Numbered from the stretch's first letter, positions 23,073 to 31,182 are shown. The stretch: DNA of 38,447 bases from JBBTQX01 sp964366055 (GCA_964366055.1 CAYISE010000005.1:1-38447), one strand, 5' to 3'. A program made the numbers and translations. Notes: a model not told the origin generated them from the sequence alone.

Positions 23073-24276
23073 GAAGTTCAACTACAAAACCAGAACCAAA
23101 GACGGAGAGTTGCAGGTGGGGAATGTAGATGCAGTAGACCGGGAGGCCGCGCTCGCGATTCTTTTGTCTCATGAACTTTTTGTCTTAAGCATTGAGCCGG
23201 TGACGGAGGATGTCTGGTACAATCGCATCCTGGATTTTTTCAAGCGGGTCAAGACCCAGGATTTAATGATTTTCACCCGGCAGTTTGCGACGCTTCTCGC
23301 CTCCCAGGTGCCGCTCTCGGACAGTTTGGCGAATCTTTACAAACAAACCACGAAACCGGTCTTGAAAGAAGCGATTTATGAAATCGCGAACGATATTGAC
23401 GCCGGTTTTTCTCTTTCGCAGGCCCTGGAACGCCACCGCGCTATTTTTTCCGAGTTTTACGTGAATATGGTCAAGTCAGCCGAGGTGACCGGGCGCTTGA
23501 GCGAGGTTTTGAACTTTCTCGCGGATTATCTGGAAAAACAGGCGGTTCTGGTTTCCAAAGTGAAAAACGCTCTGACCTATCCCGCCTTCGTTATCGGGCT
23601 TTTTATCATTGTCGTCATCGTGATGGTGACGATGGTTTTTCCTCAAATCACGCCGATTTTCGCCCAGGCCAACATTGAGATGCCATTTTTCACGAAAGTG
23701 CTTTTGGGTTTTGGAAGTTTTATGGCCCGCTGGTGGTTCTTCTTCGTGGTCGCGCTGGTGGCGCTGGTGGTCGTGCTGGTTGATTACTTCCAGACGAACG
23801 AGGGGAAGGCGGTTTTGGACACGATATGCCTGAAGTTGCCGATTGTCGGCCCTTTATTTCAGAAGTTGTATATTTCCCGCTTCGCCGAGTCGGCCCGGGT
23901 TTTAATCAAAGGCGGGCTGACGATTCCCCAGGCGGTGGAAATCTCGTCCCACACTATCGGGAACGCCGTGTATGAAGAGTTGCTTCACGAAGTGGCCCAG
24001 CAAATTCGGAAAGGCAAACTTCTTTCTCAATCCCTGGCCGCGATGCCGGAGTTTCCGCCGCTCGTCTCCCAGCTTTTGAGCGTGGGGGAGTCCACCGGCC
24101 GGATGGAAGACCTTTTGTCAAAAATCAACGATTTTTACAGCCGCCAGGTGGATGATACGGTAAATAATTTGGTGACTTTGCTCCAGCCGATTCTAATGGT
24201 GGTGATTGGCGGCGTCGTCGCGATTCTTTTCGCCTCCATCCTACTTCCGATTTACAACCTGTCCCAGGTTTTCTGA
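23071..24276 (+). CDS. pilC: Type IV pilus inner-membrane platform protein PilC
   Basis: A 401-residue polytopic protein (GspF family) that sits in the membrane above PilB/PilT and hands pilins to the growing filament. Two homologous cytoplasmic GspF domains (MIFTRQFATLLASQVPLSDSL, and FAESARVLIKGGLTIPQAVE) alternate with membrane helices at ~168-190, ~218-240 and ~375-397. MKFNYKTRTKDGELQVG is the normal PilC opening, so the ATG is right even though it lies within the inverted-repeat arm. There is no Shine-Dalgarno site. Confidence 0.95.
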   Translation: MKFNYKTRTKDGELQVGNVDAVDREAALAILLSHELFVLSIEPVTEDVWYNRILDFFKRVKTQDLMIFTRQFATLLASQVPLSDSLANLYKQTTKPVLKEAIYEIANDIDAGFSLSQALERHRAIFSEFYVNMVKSAEVTGRLSEVLNFLADYLEKQAVLVSKVKNALTYPAFVIGLFIIVVIVMVTMVFPQITPIFAQANIEMPFFTKVLLGFGSFMARWWFFFVVALVALVVVLVDYFQTNEGKAVLDTICLKLPIVGPLFQKLYISRFAESARVLIKGGLTIPQAVEISSHTIGNAVYEELLHEVAQQIRKGKLLSQSLAAMPEFPPLVSQLLSVGESTGRMEDLLSKINDFYSRQVDDTVNNLVTLLQPILMVVIGGVVAILFASILLPIYNLSQVF

Positions 24277-24281
24277 TATGA

Positions 24282-24287
24282 TATAAT
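24282..24287 (+). promoter_or_regulatory. Extended -10 box of the major pilin gene
   Basis: TGATATAAT follows the pilC stop and leaves a ~30-nt leader before the pilin ATG at 24324. It would allow pilin expression apart from the motor genes. Confidence 0.55.
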
Positions 24288-24323
24288 GAGGAAAAGGTCG
24301 AGAGATGATAAATTAAAATAAAA

Positions 24324-24740
24324 ATGAAAAATATAAAAGGTTTTACGCTGATTGAAATGCTGGTGGTTATAGCGATTATCGGGCTCTTGTCTTCCGTTGT
24401 ATTAGTGGCTTTGGGACCTTCAAGGGCGAAGGCGAAGGATGCGAGAATAATCTCGAGTATTAACCAGGTGCGGGTGCTCGCCGAAACGAAGTTTTCCAAC
24501 GGAGTATATCCGGCGATAACTAAGGTCGATACTGATGTCGTTCCTTTAACGAAAGATATAACAGACAATGGCGGTGATTTAGTAATTAATGGTTTAAGTC
24601 CCGCGGGTGGATCCGCTTATGCCATATATTCCAAACTAGCTTCCGACGCCACTAAATTTTATTGTGTTGATTCCACCGGCAAAAACAATACCGGCACTAG
24701 CCCAGGTACCGGTACAGCGTGCCTGTCCTCTAATCTCTAG
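24324..24740 (+). CDS. pilA: Type IV pilin, candidate major subunit
   Basis: A 138-residue prepilin. A short basic leader MKNIKG is cut after Gly6, and the mature protein starts FTLIEMLVVIAIIGLLSSVV with the conserved Glu5. The globular part has two Cys close to the C-terminus (YCVDSTGK...TACLSSNL) that probably form the D-loop disulfide. The next gene is a close paralogue, sharing LVALGP-R-KAKD-RI and the YYCVDS motif. It has its own promoter, so it is a good candidate for the most expressed subunit. Confidence 0.9.
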   Translation: MKNIKGFTLIEMLVVIAIIGLLSSVVLVALGPSRAKAKDARIISSINQVRVLAETKFSNGVYPAITKVDTDVVPLTKDITDNGGDLVINGLSPAGGSAYAIYSKLASDATKFYCVDSTGKNNTGTSPGTGTACLSSNL

Positions 24741-24768
24741 TAGCTGATTGCGGATGGCAAGCTCGCTT

Positions 24769-25230
24769 ATGATTCATTCGTTCAAAAAAAATGATGCGGG
24801 TTTTACCCTCATTGAAATGCTGGTGGTGGTCGCCATTATCGGTTTGCTTTCGTCAACTATTCTGGTGGCCTTGGGCCCCGCGCGGGACAAGGCCAAGGAT
24901 TCGCGGATTATCCAGGAGGTGAATCAGGTTCGCTCATTGGCGGAGACGCTCTACATCGGGAACTACGATGCGTTGGAGTCATTGCCGTCCACAAATATCC
25001 AGAATCCAGATTTGAAAGCGCTCTCGGATGACATCACCGCTCAAGGCGGCGTTTTGATGATTATTAAATCCGCTCCCGCTCCGGCCAAAACGTATGCGGT
25101 TTTCTCCAGTTTGAATACAAAAGGAGGCGATTCTCAAAATCCCACAACCCAATATTACTGCGTGGATAGCGCCGGCCATTCGGGTGTCCGGAATTCGGCT
25201 CCAACCGGTCCGGTTTGTCCCTCCATTTAG
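24769..25230 (+). CDS. Second type IV pilin, paralogue of the preceding pilin
   Basis: A 153-residue prepilin if ATG 24769 is used (MIHSFKKNDAG, cut after Gly11). An ATG at 24754 would extend the leader by 5 residues; neither has a Shine-Dalgarno site. The mature part FTLIEMLVVVAIIGLLSSTI, the downstream LVALGPARDKAKDSRI and the C-terminal Cys pair (YYCVDSAGH, GPVCPSI) match the previous gene, so this is a tandem duplicate. Its stop is 3 nt before the peptidase gene. Confidence 0.87.
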   Translation: MIHSFKKNDAGFTLIEMLVVVAIIGLLSSTILVALGPARDKAKDSRIIQEVNQVRSLAETLYIGNYDALESLPSTNIQNPDLKALSDDITAQGGVLMIIKSAPAPAKTYAVFSSLNTKGGDSQNPTTQYYCVDSAGHSGVRNSAPTGPVCPSI

Positions 25231-25233
25231 CGT

Positions 25234-26136
25234 ATGACCATCGCGTTTTATTTAATCCTCTTTGTTTTTGGTTTGATAATGGGGAGTTTCCTGAATGTCC
25301 TAATTTTTCGCTATAATCCGGAAGGAAAACTTTTTGACGTTAAGAAATTGAGCGGCCGCTCCCGTTGTCCATACTGCCGGCATCAATTGAAAGCTTCGGA
25401 GCTGGTGCCGCTCTGGAGTTTTTTCATTCAGAAAGGGCGTTGCCGCGAATGCCGCCAGAAAATTTCGTTTCAGTATCCGCTCGTGGAATTTTTGAGCGGC
25501 GCCATTTTCGCCGGGGCGCCGCTCTTTTTGAACGGCTTTTACAAGGTGAACATTTCTTTGTTCGCGAACTTCGGTCTCGGCGGGTGGTATTACGCGCTTT
25601 TGTTTTTCTGGGTGGCGGCTCTTCTCGTTTGGCTCGTGATTGCCGCGATTGACTTTCGGGAGTATGTCATTCCGAACGAATTGAACGTGCTCTTGGCGAT
25701 TTTCGGAGTGATTATCGCCGCGCTTCTCTTCTCTTACGGCGGCAAGATTTTTCCCTTCCGCCAGTCCTTTCTGGAGCAATATCAGCTTCTTTTTTCTCCT
25801 TTTCAGAACATAATTCTCGGCCATCTGCTGGGGATGTTTGCCGGCGGTTTGTTTTTCGGATTGCTTGTATTTTTGAGCCGCGGCAAGGGCATGGGAATGG
25901 GAGACGTGAAATTGGCGCTGGCCTCCGGTTTGGTTTTGGGCTGGCCCGACATCGCGCTGGCCACGCTCGTATCATTTTTGCTGGGCGGATTGGTCGGAGG
26001 AATTCTTCTCGCGCTCGGTAAGAAGCGCATTAAAGATCGGCTGCCCTTCGCGCCGTTTTTCGTACTCGGAGTGTTTATCGCGATTTTTCTGGGCCACGGC
26101 TTAGTCAGCGGATACTTCAGTTTGTTCGGCATTTAA
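25234..26136 (+). CDS. pilD: Prepilin peptidase/N-methyltransferase PilD
   Basis: A 300-residue polytopic aspartic protease that removes pilin leaders and methylates the new N-terminal Phe. The N-terminal methyltransferase domain has GSFLNVLIFRYN and the four-Cys site CPYC/CREC. The catalytic Asp residues are in AAIDFREYVIPNE and GMGMGDVKLALASGL. About seven or eight membrane helices fit the family. It probably processes all six pilin-like proteins of this locus. Confidence 0.96.
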   Translation: MTIAFYLILFVFGLIMGSFLNVLIFRYNPEGKLFDVKKLSGRSRCPYCRHQLKASELVPLWSFFIQKGRCRECRQKISFQYPLVEFLSGAIFAGAPLFLNGFYKVNISLFANFGLGGWYYALLFFWVAALLVWLVIAAIDFREYVIPNELNVLLAIFGVIIAALLFSYGGKIFPFRQSFLEQYQLLFSPFQNIILGHLLGMFAGGLFFGLLVFLSRGKGMGMGDVKLALASGLVLGWPDIALATLVSFLLGGLVGGILLALGKKRIKDRLPFAPFFVLGVFIAIFLGHGLVSGYFSLFGI

Positions 26137-26167
26137 ATCGGTGAGCCGAGCGGCGCGAGCACTGTAG

Positions 26168-26173
26168 TATAAT
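26168..26173 (+). promoter_or_regulatory. Leaderless promoter of the minor pilin operon
   Basis: TATAAT ends 6 nt before the ATG at 26180. It would drive the four minor pilin-like genes separately from pilD. Confidence 0.6.
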
Positions 26174-26179
26174 TAAGAG

Positions 26180-26704
26180 ATGAAATTGAGGGACGGTTTC
26201 ACGATTGTTGAGATGTTGATTGTTATCTCCGTAATGATGATTATCTCCGCGATGCTTTTGGGTTCCGCCAGGTCCAATCAGACCCAGATTGTTCTCTCCA
26301 CGAGCCAGGCGACGGTCGTGGGCGTTCTGAACAAAGCGAAGTCCCTCGCGCTGGCCAAGTGGGACCCGAATAAAAACCCGGCTCTCTCGGCTTGCGGCTT
26401 CGGGGTTCATTTTGACGTTCGGAATAATCTTTTTATTCTTTATCAGGATTCGCCGACCGTCTCCGTGGCTTGCGACAATATGGGTCACGACTATGGCTAT
26501 GTTTCCGGTGAAGATAAAGAGATTCAAATAATTACTTTGGATTCGCGGATTGAATTCGCGGGCTCTCCGGCAGACATTGTCTTTATCGCTCCTTATCTGA
26601 AAACAAATTTAAACACAAAAGAAACAATTACTTTGAAGGTGAAAGACGGAATACAGACGGCGAGGGCAGAAGTTACGCCGGGTGGCGGCATCACCTCTCT
26701 TTAA
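26180..26704 (+). CDS. Minor pilin, FimT/GspH-like
   Basis: A 174-residue prepilin-like protein. The leader MKLRDG is cut after Gly6, and the mature part begins FTIVEMLIVISVMMIISAML with Glu5. SQATVVGVLNKAKSLALAKW and SACGFGVHF are the FimT/GspH pattern. Minor pilins of this type prime pilus assembly at the tip; FimT homologues can bind DNA. First gene of a tightly packed set (2-nt gap to the next). Confidence 0.82.
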   Translation: MKLRDGFTIVEMLIVISVMMIISAMLLGSARSNQTQIVLSTSQATVVGVLNKAKSLALAKWDPNKNPALSACGFGVHFDVRNNLFILYQDSPTVSVACDNMGHDYGYVSGEDKEIQIITLDSRIEFAGSPADIVFIAPYLKTNLNTKETITLKVKDGIQTARAEVTPGGGITSL

Positions 26705-26706
26705 TT

Positions 26707-27234
26707 ATGAAATTCATCCGGAAGATAAAAGAGGAAAAAGGAACCATTCTAATAGAGTCCATCGTCGGGATTAGTTTGGTGACCGTGGGCATTTTGGGCA
26801 TCATCGCGCTTTTAACCCGTTCGTCCGGACTTTACAATTCGGCCGTGAATAATCTCAAGGCGACCTATTTCGCGGCGGAGGGGATAGAGGTGGTGAAAAA
26901 TATCACTGACACGAATTACGTGGAGAACAATAACCAATGGACTCCTCCAACCGATGGTTGGTATTATCTGGATTACAGCACTCCCGGCAATTCTTTCACC
27001 TCCGTTGAAAAAACGGTTGACCCATTGTCCGCAAAATTGGTTAAGTTTGATTCGTCCGGGGGCGTTTATGTGAGCCCGGACGCTTCAACAGGCGAAAATA
27101 CCATTTTCAAGAGAATTGCGGAGATTAAAAATTTCGCCGATCATTTGGACGTTAAATCCTACGTAAGTTGGAAGGAGGGAGAAAATCAGAGACAGATTTT
27201 ATTGGAAGATTATTTTTATAAATGGCGGCCATGA
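26707..27234 (+). CDS. Minor pilin, PilV/GspI-like
   Basis: A 175-residue prepilin-like protein. The leader ends at Gly12 (IKEEKG), and the mature part is TILIESIVGISLVTVGILGI with Glu5 kept and Thr in place of Phe1. ATYFAAEGIEVVKNI is typical of PilV-like minor pilins. Its stop codon overlaps the ATG of the next gene in ATGA, so the two are translationally coupled. Confidence 0.8.
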   Translation: MKFIRKIKEEKGTILIESIVGISLVTVGILGIIALLTRSSGLYNSAVNNLKATYFAAEGIEVVKNITDTNYVENNNQWTPPTDGWYYLDYSTPGNSFTSVEKTVDPLSAKLVKFDSSGGVYVSPDASTGENTIFKRIAEIKNFADHLDVKSYVSWKEGENQRQILLEDYFYKWRP

Positions 27235-28088
27235 GTATATTTATAAAGATAAAATATAAGAAATTCGAGCGTTATTTATATTCCCCGGCTGGCCATTCAC
27301 CAAGAAAACCGTCTCGCAGGCCAAGCGGGCACGGTGCTCTCTCCGCATATGTTTCTCGGAACCGGCCTCGATTTTCTCCAGCGGAAAATCGGGTCTGCGC
27401 TCTCGGCGAAAAAGTCCTTCGGACACCGAGCTTTTTCGCCTCCGAGAGCTTCCTTAAAACATATGCGGAGAGAGCGAGCGAGGCCGAGAGCGAGCGCAAA
27501 TTCCTCGCTGGGGAATTTGATAGCGTGTTTTCGGGTGAATGGCCGGCCGGAAGGAATGGAATCATTTCTAAAAATAAAAAATCTGGATTTACGATTGTTG
27601 AACTTTTGGTCGCGATGTCCATCTTCATAATTTTGGTTACGATCGCGACGGGGGCTTTCATCCAAGCGCTCCGGAGCGAGCGGCGGCTTCTGGCTTTGAT
27701 GAGCGTGAGCAACAACGTGAGTTTGGTTTTGGAACAAATGACCCGGGAGATAAGAACCGGTTATCTCTTCAGCGCCGGTGGGACAGAATTATCTTTTAGT
27801 TCGGCGGCTTCAGTTGGCGACATTACCTATAATTTGAACGGCGGAAAGATTCAACGGAATAATCAGGATGTCACCGCGAGCAACGTAAGCGTCAGTAATC
27901 TGCGTTTTATAGTGAGCCGGAGCGGCGATGTCTGTAATCCTTGGCGGGTGACGATTTTAGCGACGGTGAACGCTTTTCCCGCGACGGTGAACCCCATCAC
28001 TCTTCAAACCACCGCCAGTTCCCGGATTTTACCGAAGGAGGTGCCGAGAAGCGTTAAAAGTTTGGCGGATATTAAAAATTGCATTTGA
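27231..28088 (+). CDS. Minor pilin, PilW/GspJ-like, with a palindromic element in its 5' part
   Basis: The pilin part is clear: KKSG is followed by FTIVELLVAMSIFIILVTIA and a GspJ-like domain (LALMSVSNNVSLVLEQMTREIRTGYLF). The coupled start is ATG 27231 (overlapping the previous stop), which gives 285 residues and a leader of 119 residues, far beyond the usual 5-30. The extra ~90 codons are the palindromic element at 27285-27550, read through in frame. A GTG at 27525 would give a 21-residue leader and may be the real start now. So this is an insertion that either produces an extended pre-pilin or forces internal initiation. Confidence 0.75.
   Translation: MSIFIKIKYKKFERYLYSPAGHSPRKPSRRPSGHGALSAYVSRNRPRFSPAENRVCALGEKVLRTPSFFASESFLKTYAERASEAESERKFLAGEFDSVFSGEWPAGRNGIISKNKKSGFTIVELLVAMSIFIILVTIATGAFIQALRSERRLLALMSVSNNVSLVLEQMTREIRTGYLFSAGGTELSFSSAASVGDITYNLNGGKIQRNNQDVTASNVSVSNLRFIVSRSGDVCNPWRVTILATVNAFPATVNPITLQTTASSRILPKEVPRSVKSLADIKNCI
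27285..27550. repeat. Nested palindromic element, copy 1
   Basis: Outer arms CCGGCTGGCCATTCACC (27285-27301) and GGTGAATGGCCGGCCGG (27534-27550) pair with one mismatch. The core 27325-27475 is shared with copy 2: a 19-bp perfect stem (27336-27354/27457-27475), a hairpin CGATTTTC/GAAAATCG with loop TCCAGCG (27369-27391), and a stem built on CTCTCGGCGAAAAAG/CTTTTTCGCCTCCGAGAG (27400-27448). A further hairpin CAAATTCC/GGAATTTG lies at 27497-27519. It sits inside the PilW-like gene. Confidence 0.85.
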
Positions 28089-28092
28089 CGAT

Positions 28093-28521
28093 ATGAGGAA
28101 GATAAAAAATATTATTTTGAACAACTCCTCGGGACAGGCGATAATTTTAACGACCGTCATGCTCGGCGGATTGATGTTAAGCGCGACGGCGATTGCCGGA
28201 CTTCTGATGTTTTACCAATTGCGTCAGGCCAATGACGCGGCCTCCTCCGGTATGGCCGTCTTCGCCGCCGACGCCGGACTGGAGGCGGGCTTGTTTTGCT
28301 ATTACTACGGCGGTGTTTTGCTGCCCGAGGCGTCCCAGCCGAACGCCGAACATTGTTCTCTTAGTTCGTCACCGTCGGATTTTTCAAACGGAGCAAGTTA
28401 TAAATCATCGCTCATATTCTCGTTCAGTAGCGACAGGGTATCGGGATTCGTCCAGAACAGTTTCGGTTTTTCCGGCCAGACCCAAAGGGCTCTTCAAAAT
28501 ATTTTCTCCAATCAATTTTAG
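28093..28521 (+). CDS. PilX-like minor pilus protein
   Basis: A 142-residue protein with one N-terminal hydrophobic helix (~15-41, QAIILTTVMLGGLMLSATAI) after SSG, and the conserved MAVFAADAGLEAGLFCYYYGG typical of PilX-N proteins. It lacks the Glu5 of true pilins. Placed 4 nt after the PilW-like gene as last member of the minor pilin set. Probably part of the initiation complex at the filament tip. Confidence 0.78.
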   Translation: MRKIKNIILNNSSGQAIILTTVMLGGLMLSATAIAGLLMFYQLRQANDAASSGMAVFAADAGLEAGLFCYYYGGVLLPEASQPNAEHCSLSSSPSDFSNGASYKSSLIFSFSSDRVSGFVQNSFGFSGQTQRALQNIFSNQF

Positions 28522-28545
28522 AGTAGTGAGCGACATCGAATCATT

Positions 28546-28697
28546 GCGGGCACGGCGCTCTCTCCGCGTATGTTTCTCGGAACCGGGGTTCGCTTGCTCC
28601 AGCGGCAAGCGCCCCCTGCGCTCTCGGCGAAAAAGTCCTTATGGACACCCAGCTTTTTCGCCTCCGAGAGCTTCCTTAAAACATACGCGGAGAGAGC
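28546..28697. repeat. Nested palindromic element, copy 2
   Basis: Same core as copy 1: GCGGGCACGG start, a 19-bp perfect stem (28557-28575/28679-28697), hairpin CGCTTGC/GCAAGCG with the same loop TCCAGCG (28590-28611), and the same GAAAAAG/CTTTTTC stem. Base changes between copies are paired on both arms. It lies between the PilX-like gene and ligA. Confidence 0.88.
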
Positions 28698-28762
28698 AGG
28701 AGAGGCGATGGAGGGGCTTGATGGCGGGAATAAAATTCAAGATGTATCCTGTGTTATATACT

Positions 28763-30820
28763 ATGGATAAAAACGAAGTCAAAGAACGCCTTAAAAAACT
28801 AAGGAGCGAAATTAATCGTTACCGTTATGCTTATCACGTTTTGGATAAGGACTTGATTTCTTCCGAGATGCTGGATTCCCTGAAAAAAGAACTTTTTGAT
28901 TTGGAGCAAAAATTCCCGGAATTAATCACTCCCGATTCTCCGAGCCAGCGCGTGGAAGGGAGGCCGCTCAAAGAATTCAAAAAGGTCCGGCACGAACGGC
29001 CGATGATTTCTTTTAACGACGCCTTTTCGGAGAACGATATGGCGGATTGGCTCGCGCGCATGGAAAATTACCTCGGTTACAAGATTGAGAAAAATGACAA
29101 GGAGCCGGTTTTCTATTGCGAGCTCAAAATTGACGGCTTGGCGATAGAATTGGTTTACGAAAACGGAATTTTCGTCCGGGGTTCCACCCGCGGGGACGGA
29201 ATTATAGGTGAGGACATCACCCAGAATTTAAAAACCATAGAAGCGATACCGCTTAAGCTGGGAATTCCAAATTTCCCCGGCCGGGCGGGCAAATTTCAAA
29301 TCCCAAAACGCCTAGTGGTGCGCGGGGAGGTTTTCATAACAAGAAAAGAGTTTGCCCGCATCAATCGGGAACAGGAAAGGCGGGGAGAAAAATTATACGC
29401 CAATCCCCGAAATATCGCGGCCGGTTCTGTCCGCCAGCTGGATTCCAAAATCACCGCCGCCCGGAAACTGGATTCTTTTGAATACGCGATTGTGACCGAC
29501 CTCGGCCAAAAATTCCACGAGGAGGAACATTTAATTTTGAAAGCGCTGGGATTCAAAACTAATCCCCATAATCGGGGCGTAAAATCCCTGGCCGAAGTTT
29601 TCGCGTTCAGAGATGATTGGGAAAAACGCCGGAGTGAACTGGCTTACGAAATTGACGGCGTGGTGGTGATTATAAACAACAACAAAATTTTCAATGAGGC
29701 CGGCGTAATCGGAAAAGCGCCCCGCGGCGCGATGGCTTACAAGTTCTCGCCTAAAGAAGCGACGACTGTTTTGAAAGACATAAAAATTCAGGTGGGCCGG
29801 ACGGGCGCGCTTACGCCCGTGGCGATTTTGGAACCGGTGGAAGTAAGCGGCATCACTATTACTCGCGCGACGCTTCACAATCAGGATGAAATAGAGCGGC
29901 TGGGGCTAAAAATCGGAGATACGGTCGTCGTGAGCCGGGCGGGCGATGTGATTCCGCAGGTGGTGAAGGTCTTGGTGAATTTAAGGACCGGCGGAGAGAG
30001 GAACTTTAAAATGCCGTTGGCCTGTCCCGTGGATGGTTCAAAAATTAAAAGAGACGGGGTGATTTATCGCTGTTCCAATTCTCAATGCGGCGCGCGGCAC
30101 AAAGAATCGCTCCGCCACTTCGTTTCCCGGGGCGCTTTTGACATTCGCGGTTTGGGGCCGAAGATCATTGACCGGTTTTTGGACGAGGGGTTGATTTCCG
30201 ATGCGGCCGATATTTTTATCCTTAAAGAGGGCGATATTGAAATTTTGGAAAGATTTGGCGAGAAGTCAGCCCAAAATATTGTTGAAGAAATCAGCCGAAA
30301 AAAAATAATTTCTTTACCGAGATTTTTGTACGGTCTGGGCATTCTCCATGTCGGCGAAGAGACGGCTAACCTGCTCGCGCAGGCAATCTCTTTTCAAATT
30401 TCAAAACCGGTTGATGTTTTGAGAGTATTTCGGAAATCTTCACTTGAGGATTTGCAGAAAATTTCCGATATTGGCCCTAAGGTTAGTGAAAGTATTTATA
30501 ATTGGTTTCGCGAGTCGCGCCAAATTAAATTTTTGGATAGATTGGAGAAAGCCGGCGTTCGTATAGAAAGTCAGACGTCAGATGTCAAAAGTCAAAAGTT
30601 GGCTAATAAAACTTTTGTTTTAACCGGTTCCCTGACGTCAATGGGAAGGGAAACGGCCAAGGAAAAAATCAGAGCGCTGGGCGGGGATATTTCGGAAAGC
30701 GTTTCCAAAGAAACTTCATATGTCGTGGCTGGGGAAAATCCCGGTTCAAAATACGAAAAGGCCAGAGTATTGAAAGTTGAGATTTTGAGCGAAAGGGCTT
30801 TTTTAAGAATGGTCTCCTGA
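28763..30820 (+). CDS. ligA: NAD-dependent DNA ligase
   Basis: A 685-residue ligase that seals nicks using NAD+. Domains in order: Ia (YRYAYHVLDKDLIS), the adenylation domain with catalytic Lys122 in ELKIDGLAIEL, the OB fold, a zinc finger, HhH repeats, and a C-terminal BRCT (KTFVLTGSLTSMGRETAKEK, TSYVVAGENPGSKYEKA). The zinc finger reads CPVDGS...YRCSNSQCGARHKE, so the second of the four Cys is Asp424. MDKNEVKERLKKL is the family start, so ATG 28763 is used; the frame is open far upstream through the palindromic element but that part is not ligase. TATCCT at 28744-28749 may be the -10 box. Confidence 0.95.
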   Translation: MDKNEVKERLKKLRSEINRYRYAYHVLDKDLISSEMLDSLKKELFDLEQKFPELITPDSPSQRVEGRPLKEFKKVRHERPMISFNDAFSENDMADWLARMENYLGYKIEKNDKEPVFYCELKIDGLAIELVYENGIFVRGSTRGDGIIGEDITQNLKTIEAIPLKLGIPNFPGRAGKFQIPKRLVVRGEVFITRKEFARINREQERRGEKLYANPRNIAAGSVRQLDSKITAARKLDSFEYAIVTDLGQKFHEEEHLILKALGFKTNPHNRGVKSLAEVFAFRDDWEKRRSELAYEIDGVVVIINNNKIFNEAGVIGKAPRGAMAYKFSPKEATTVLKDIKIQVGRTGALTPVAILEPVEVSGITITRATLHNQDEIERLGLKIGDTVVVSRAGDVIPQVVKVLVNLRTGGERNFKMPLACPVDGSKIKRDGVIYRCSNSQCGARHKESLRHFVSRGAFDIRGLGPKIIDRFLDEGLISDAADIFILKEGDIEILERFGEKSAQNIVEEISRKKIISLPRFLYGLGILHVGEETANLLAQAISFQISKPVDVLRVFRKSSLEDLQKISDIGPKVSESIYNWFRESRQIKFLDRLEKAGVRIESQTSDVKSQKLANKTFVLTGSLTSMGRETAKEKIRALGGDISESVSKETSYVVAGENPGSKYEKARVLKVEILSERAFLRMVS

Positions 30821-30822
30821 CC

Positions 30823-30850
30823 GAGGTGGTATAATTAATTATACCACCTC
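30823..30850. repeat. Perfect 28-bp palindrome after ligA
   Basis: GAGGTGGTATAATT is followed by its exact complement. The core matches the terminator at 11896. There is no T-run, but both strands carry TGGTATAAT, an extended -10 box, so it could be a divergent promoter or a weak terminator. Confidence 0.8.
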
Positions 30851-30888
30851 CATTATTTTCGTTAGTTTGTGTTTATATTTTTTGGAGA

Positions 30889-30894
30889 TATAAT
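30889..30894 (+). promoter_or_regulatory. Leaderless promoter of gatCA
   Basis: TATAAT ends 6 nt before the gatC ATG at 30901. GGAG lies just before the box, too far from the ATG for a usual ribosome site. Confidence 0.6.
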
Positions 30895-30900
30895 TGGCTT

Positions 30901-31182
30901 ATGTTTATAAAGAAAGACCTGGAAAAATTGGCCGAACTGGCCCGGCTGGACTTAAAAGCGAATGAGGAGGAAAAACTGCTGGGGGATTTGACCAAGATTC
31001 TCAATCACTTTGAAGAATTAAAAGAGGTGGATACTGAAAGTGTCGCTCCGATGACCGGCGGCACGGAAGCCGAAAATGTTTTAAGGGAGGACGATGAAAA
31101 TTTAACTCTGGACAAGAATAAAGCAATTGAGGTCTTTCCGGAAAACAGTGGGGGATTTTTGAAAGTGCCGCCGGTTTTTTAG
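30901..31182 (+). CDS. gatC: Glutamyl/aspartyl-tRNA amidotransferase subunit C
   Basis: A 93-residue GatC, the small belt-like subunit that holds GatA and GatB together. The family features are present: an N-terminal helix pair (KKDLEKLAELARLDLKANEE, LLGDLTKILNHFEELKEVDT) and the SVAPM motif, then VLREDDE. The stop is 3 nt before gatA, so the two form an operon. GatCAB makes Gln-tRNA (or Asn-tRNA) by amidating mischarged tRNA, needed where GlnRS or AsnRS is absent. Confidence 0.95.
   Translation: MFIKKDLEKLAELARLDLKANEEEKLLGDLTKILNHFEELKEVDTESVAPMTGGTEAENVLREDDENLTLDKNKAIEVFPENSGGFLKVPPVF

Noticed and set aside
27285..28697. CRISPR array
   Set aside because: There are only two copies, ~1.2 kb apart, with internal palindromes and no spacer pattern or cas genes.
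28232..28762. 177-codon N-terminal extension in frame with ligA
   Set aside because: It runs through the PilX-like gene in another frame and through palindromic element copy 2; LigA homology begins at MDKNEVKERL, so the extension is an open frame by chance.
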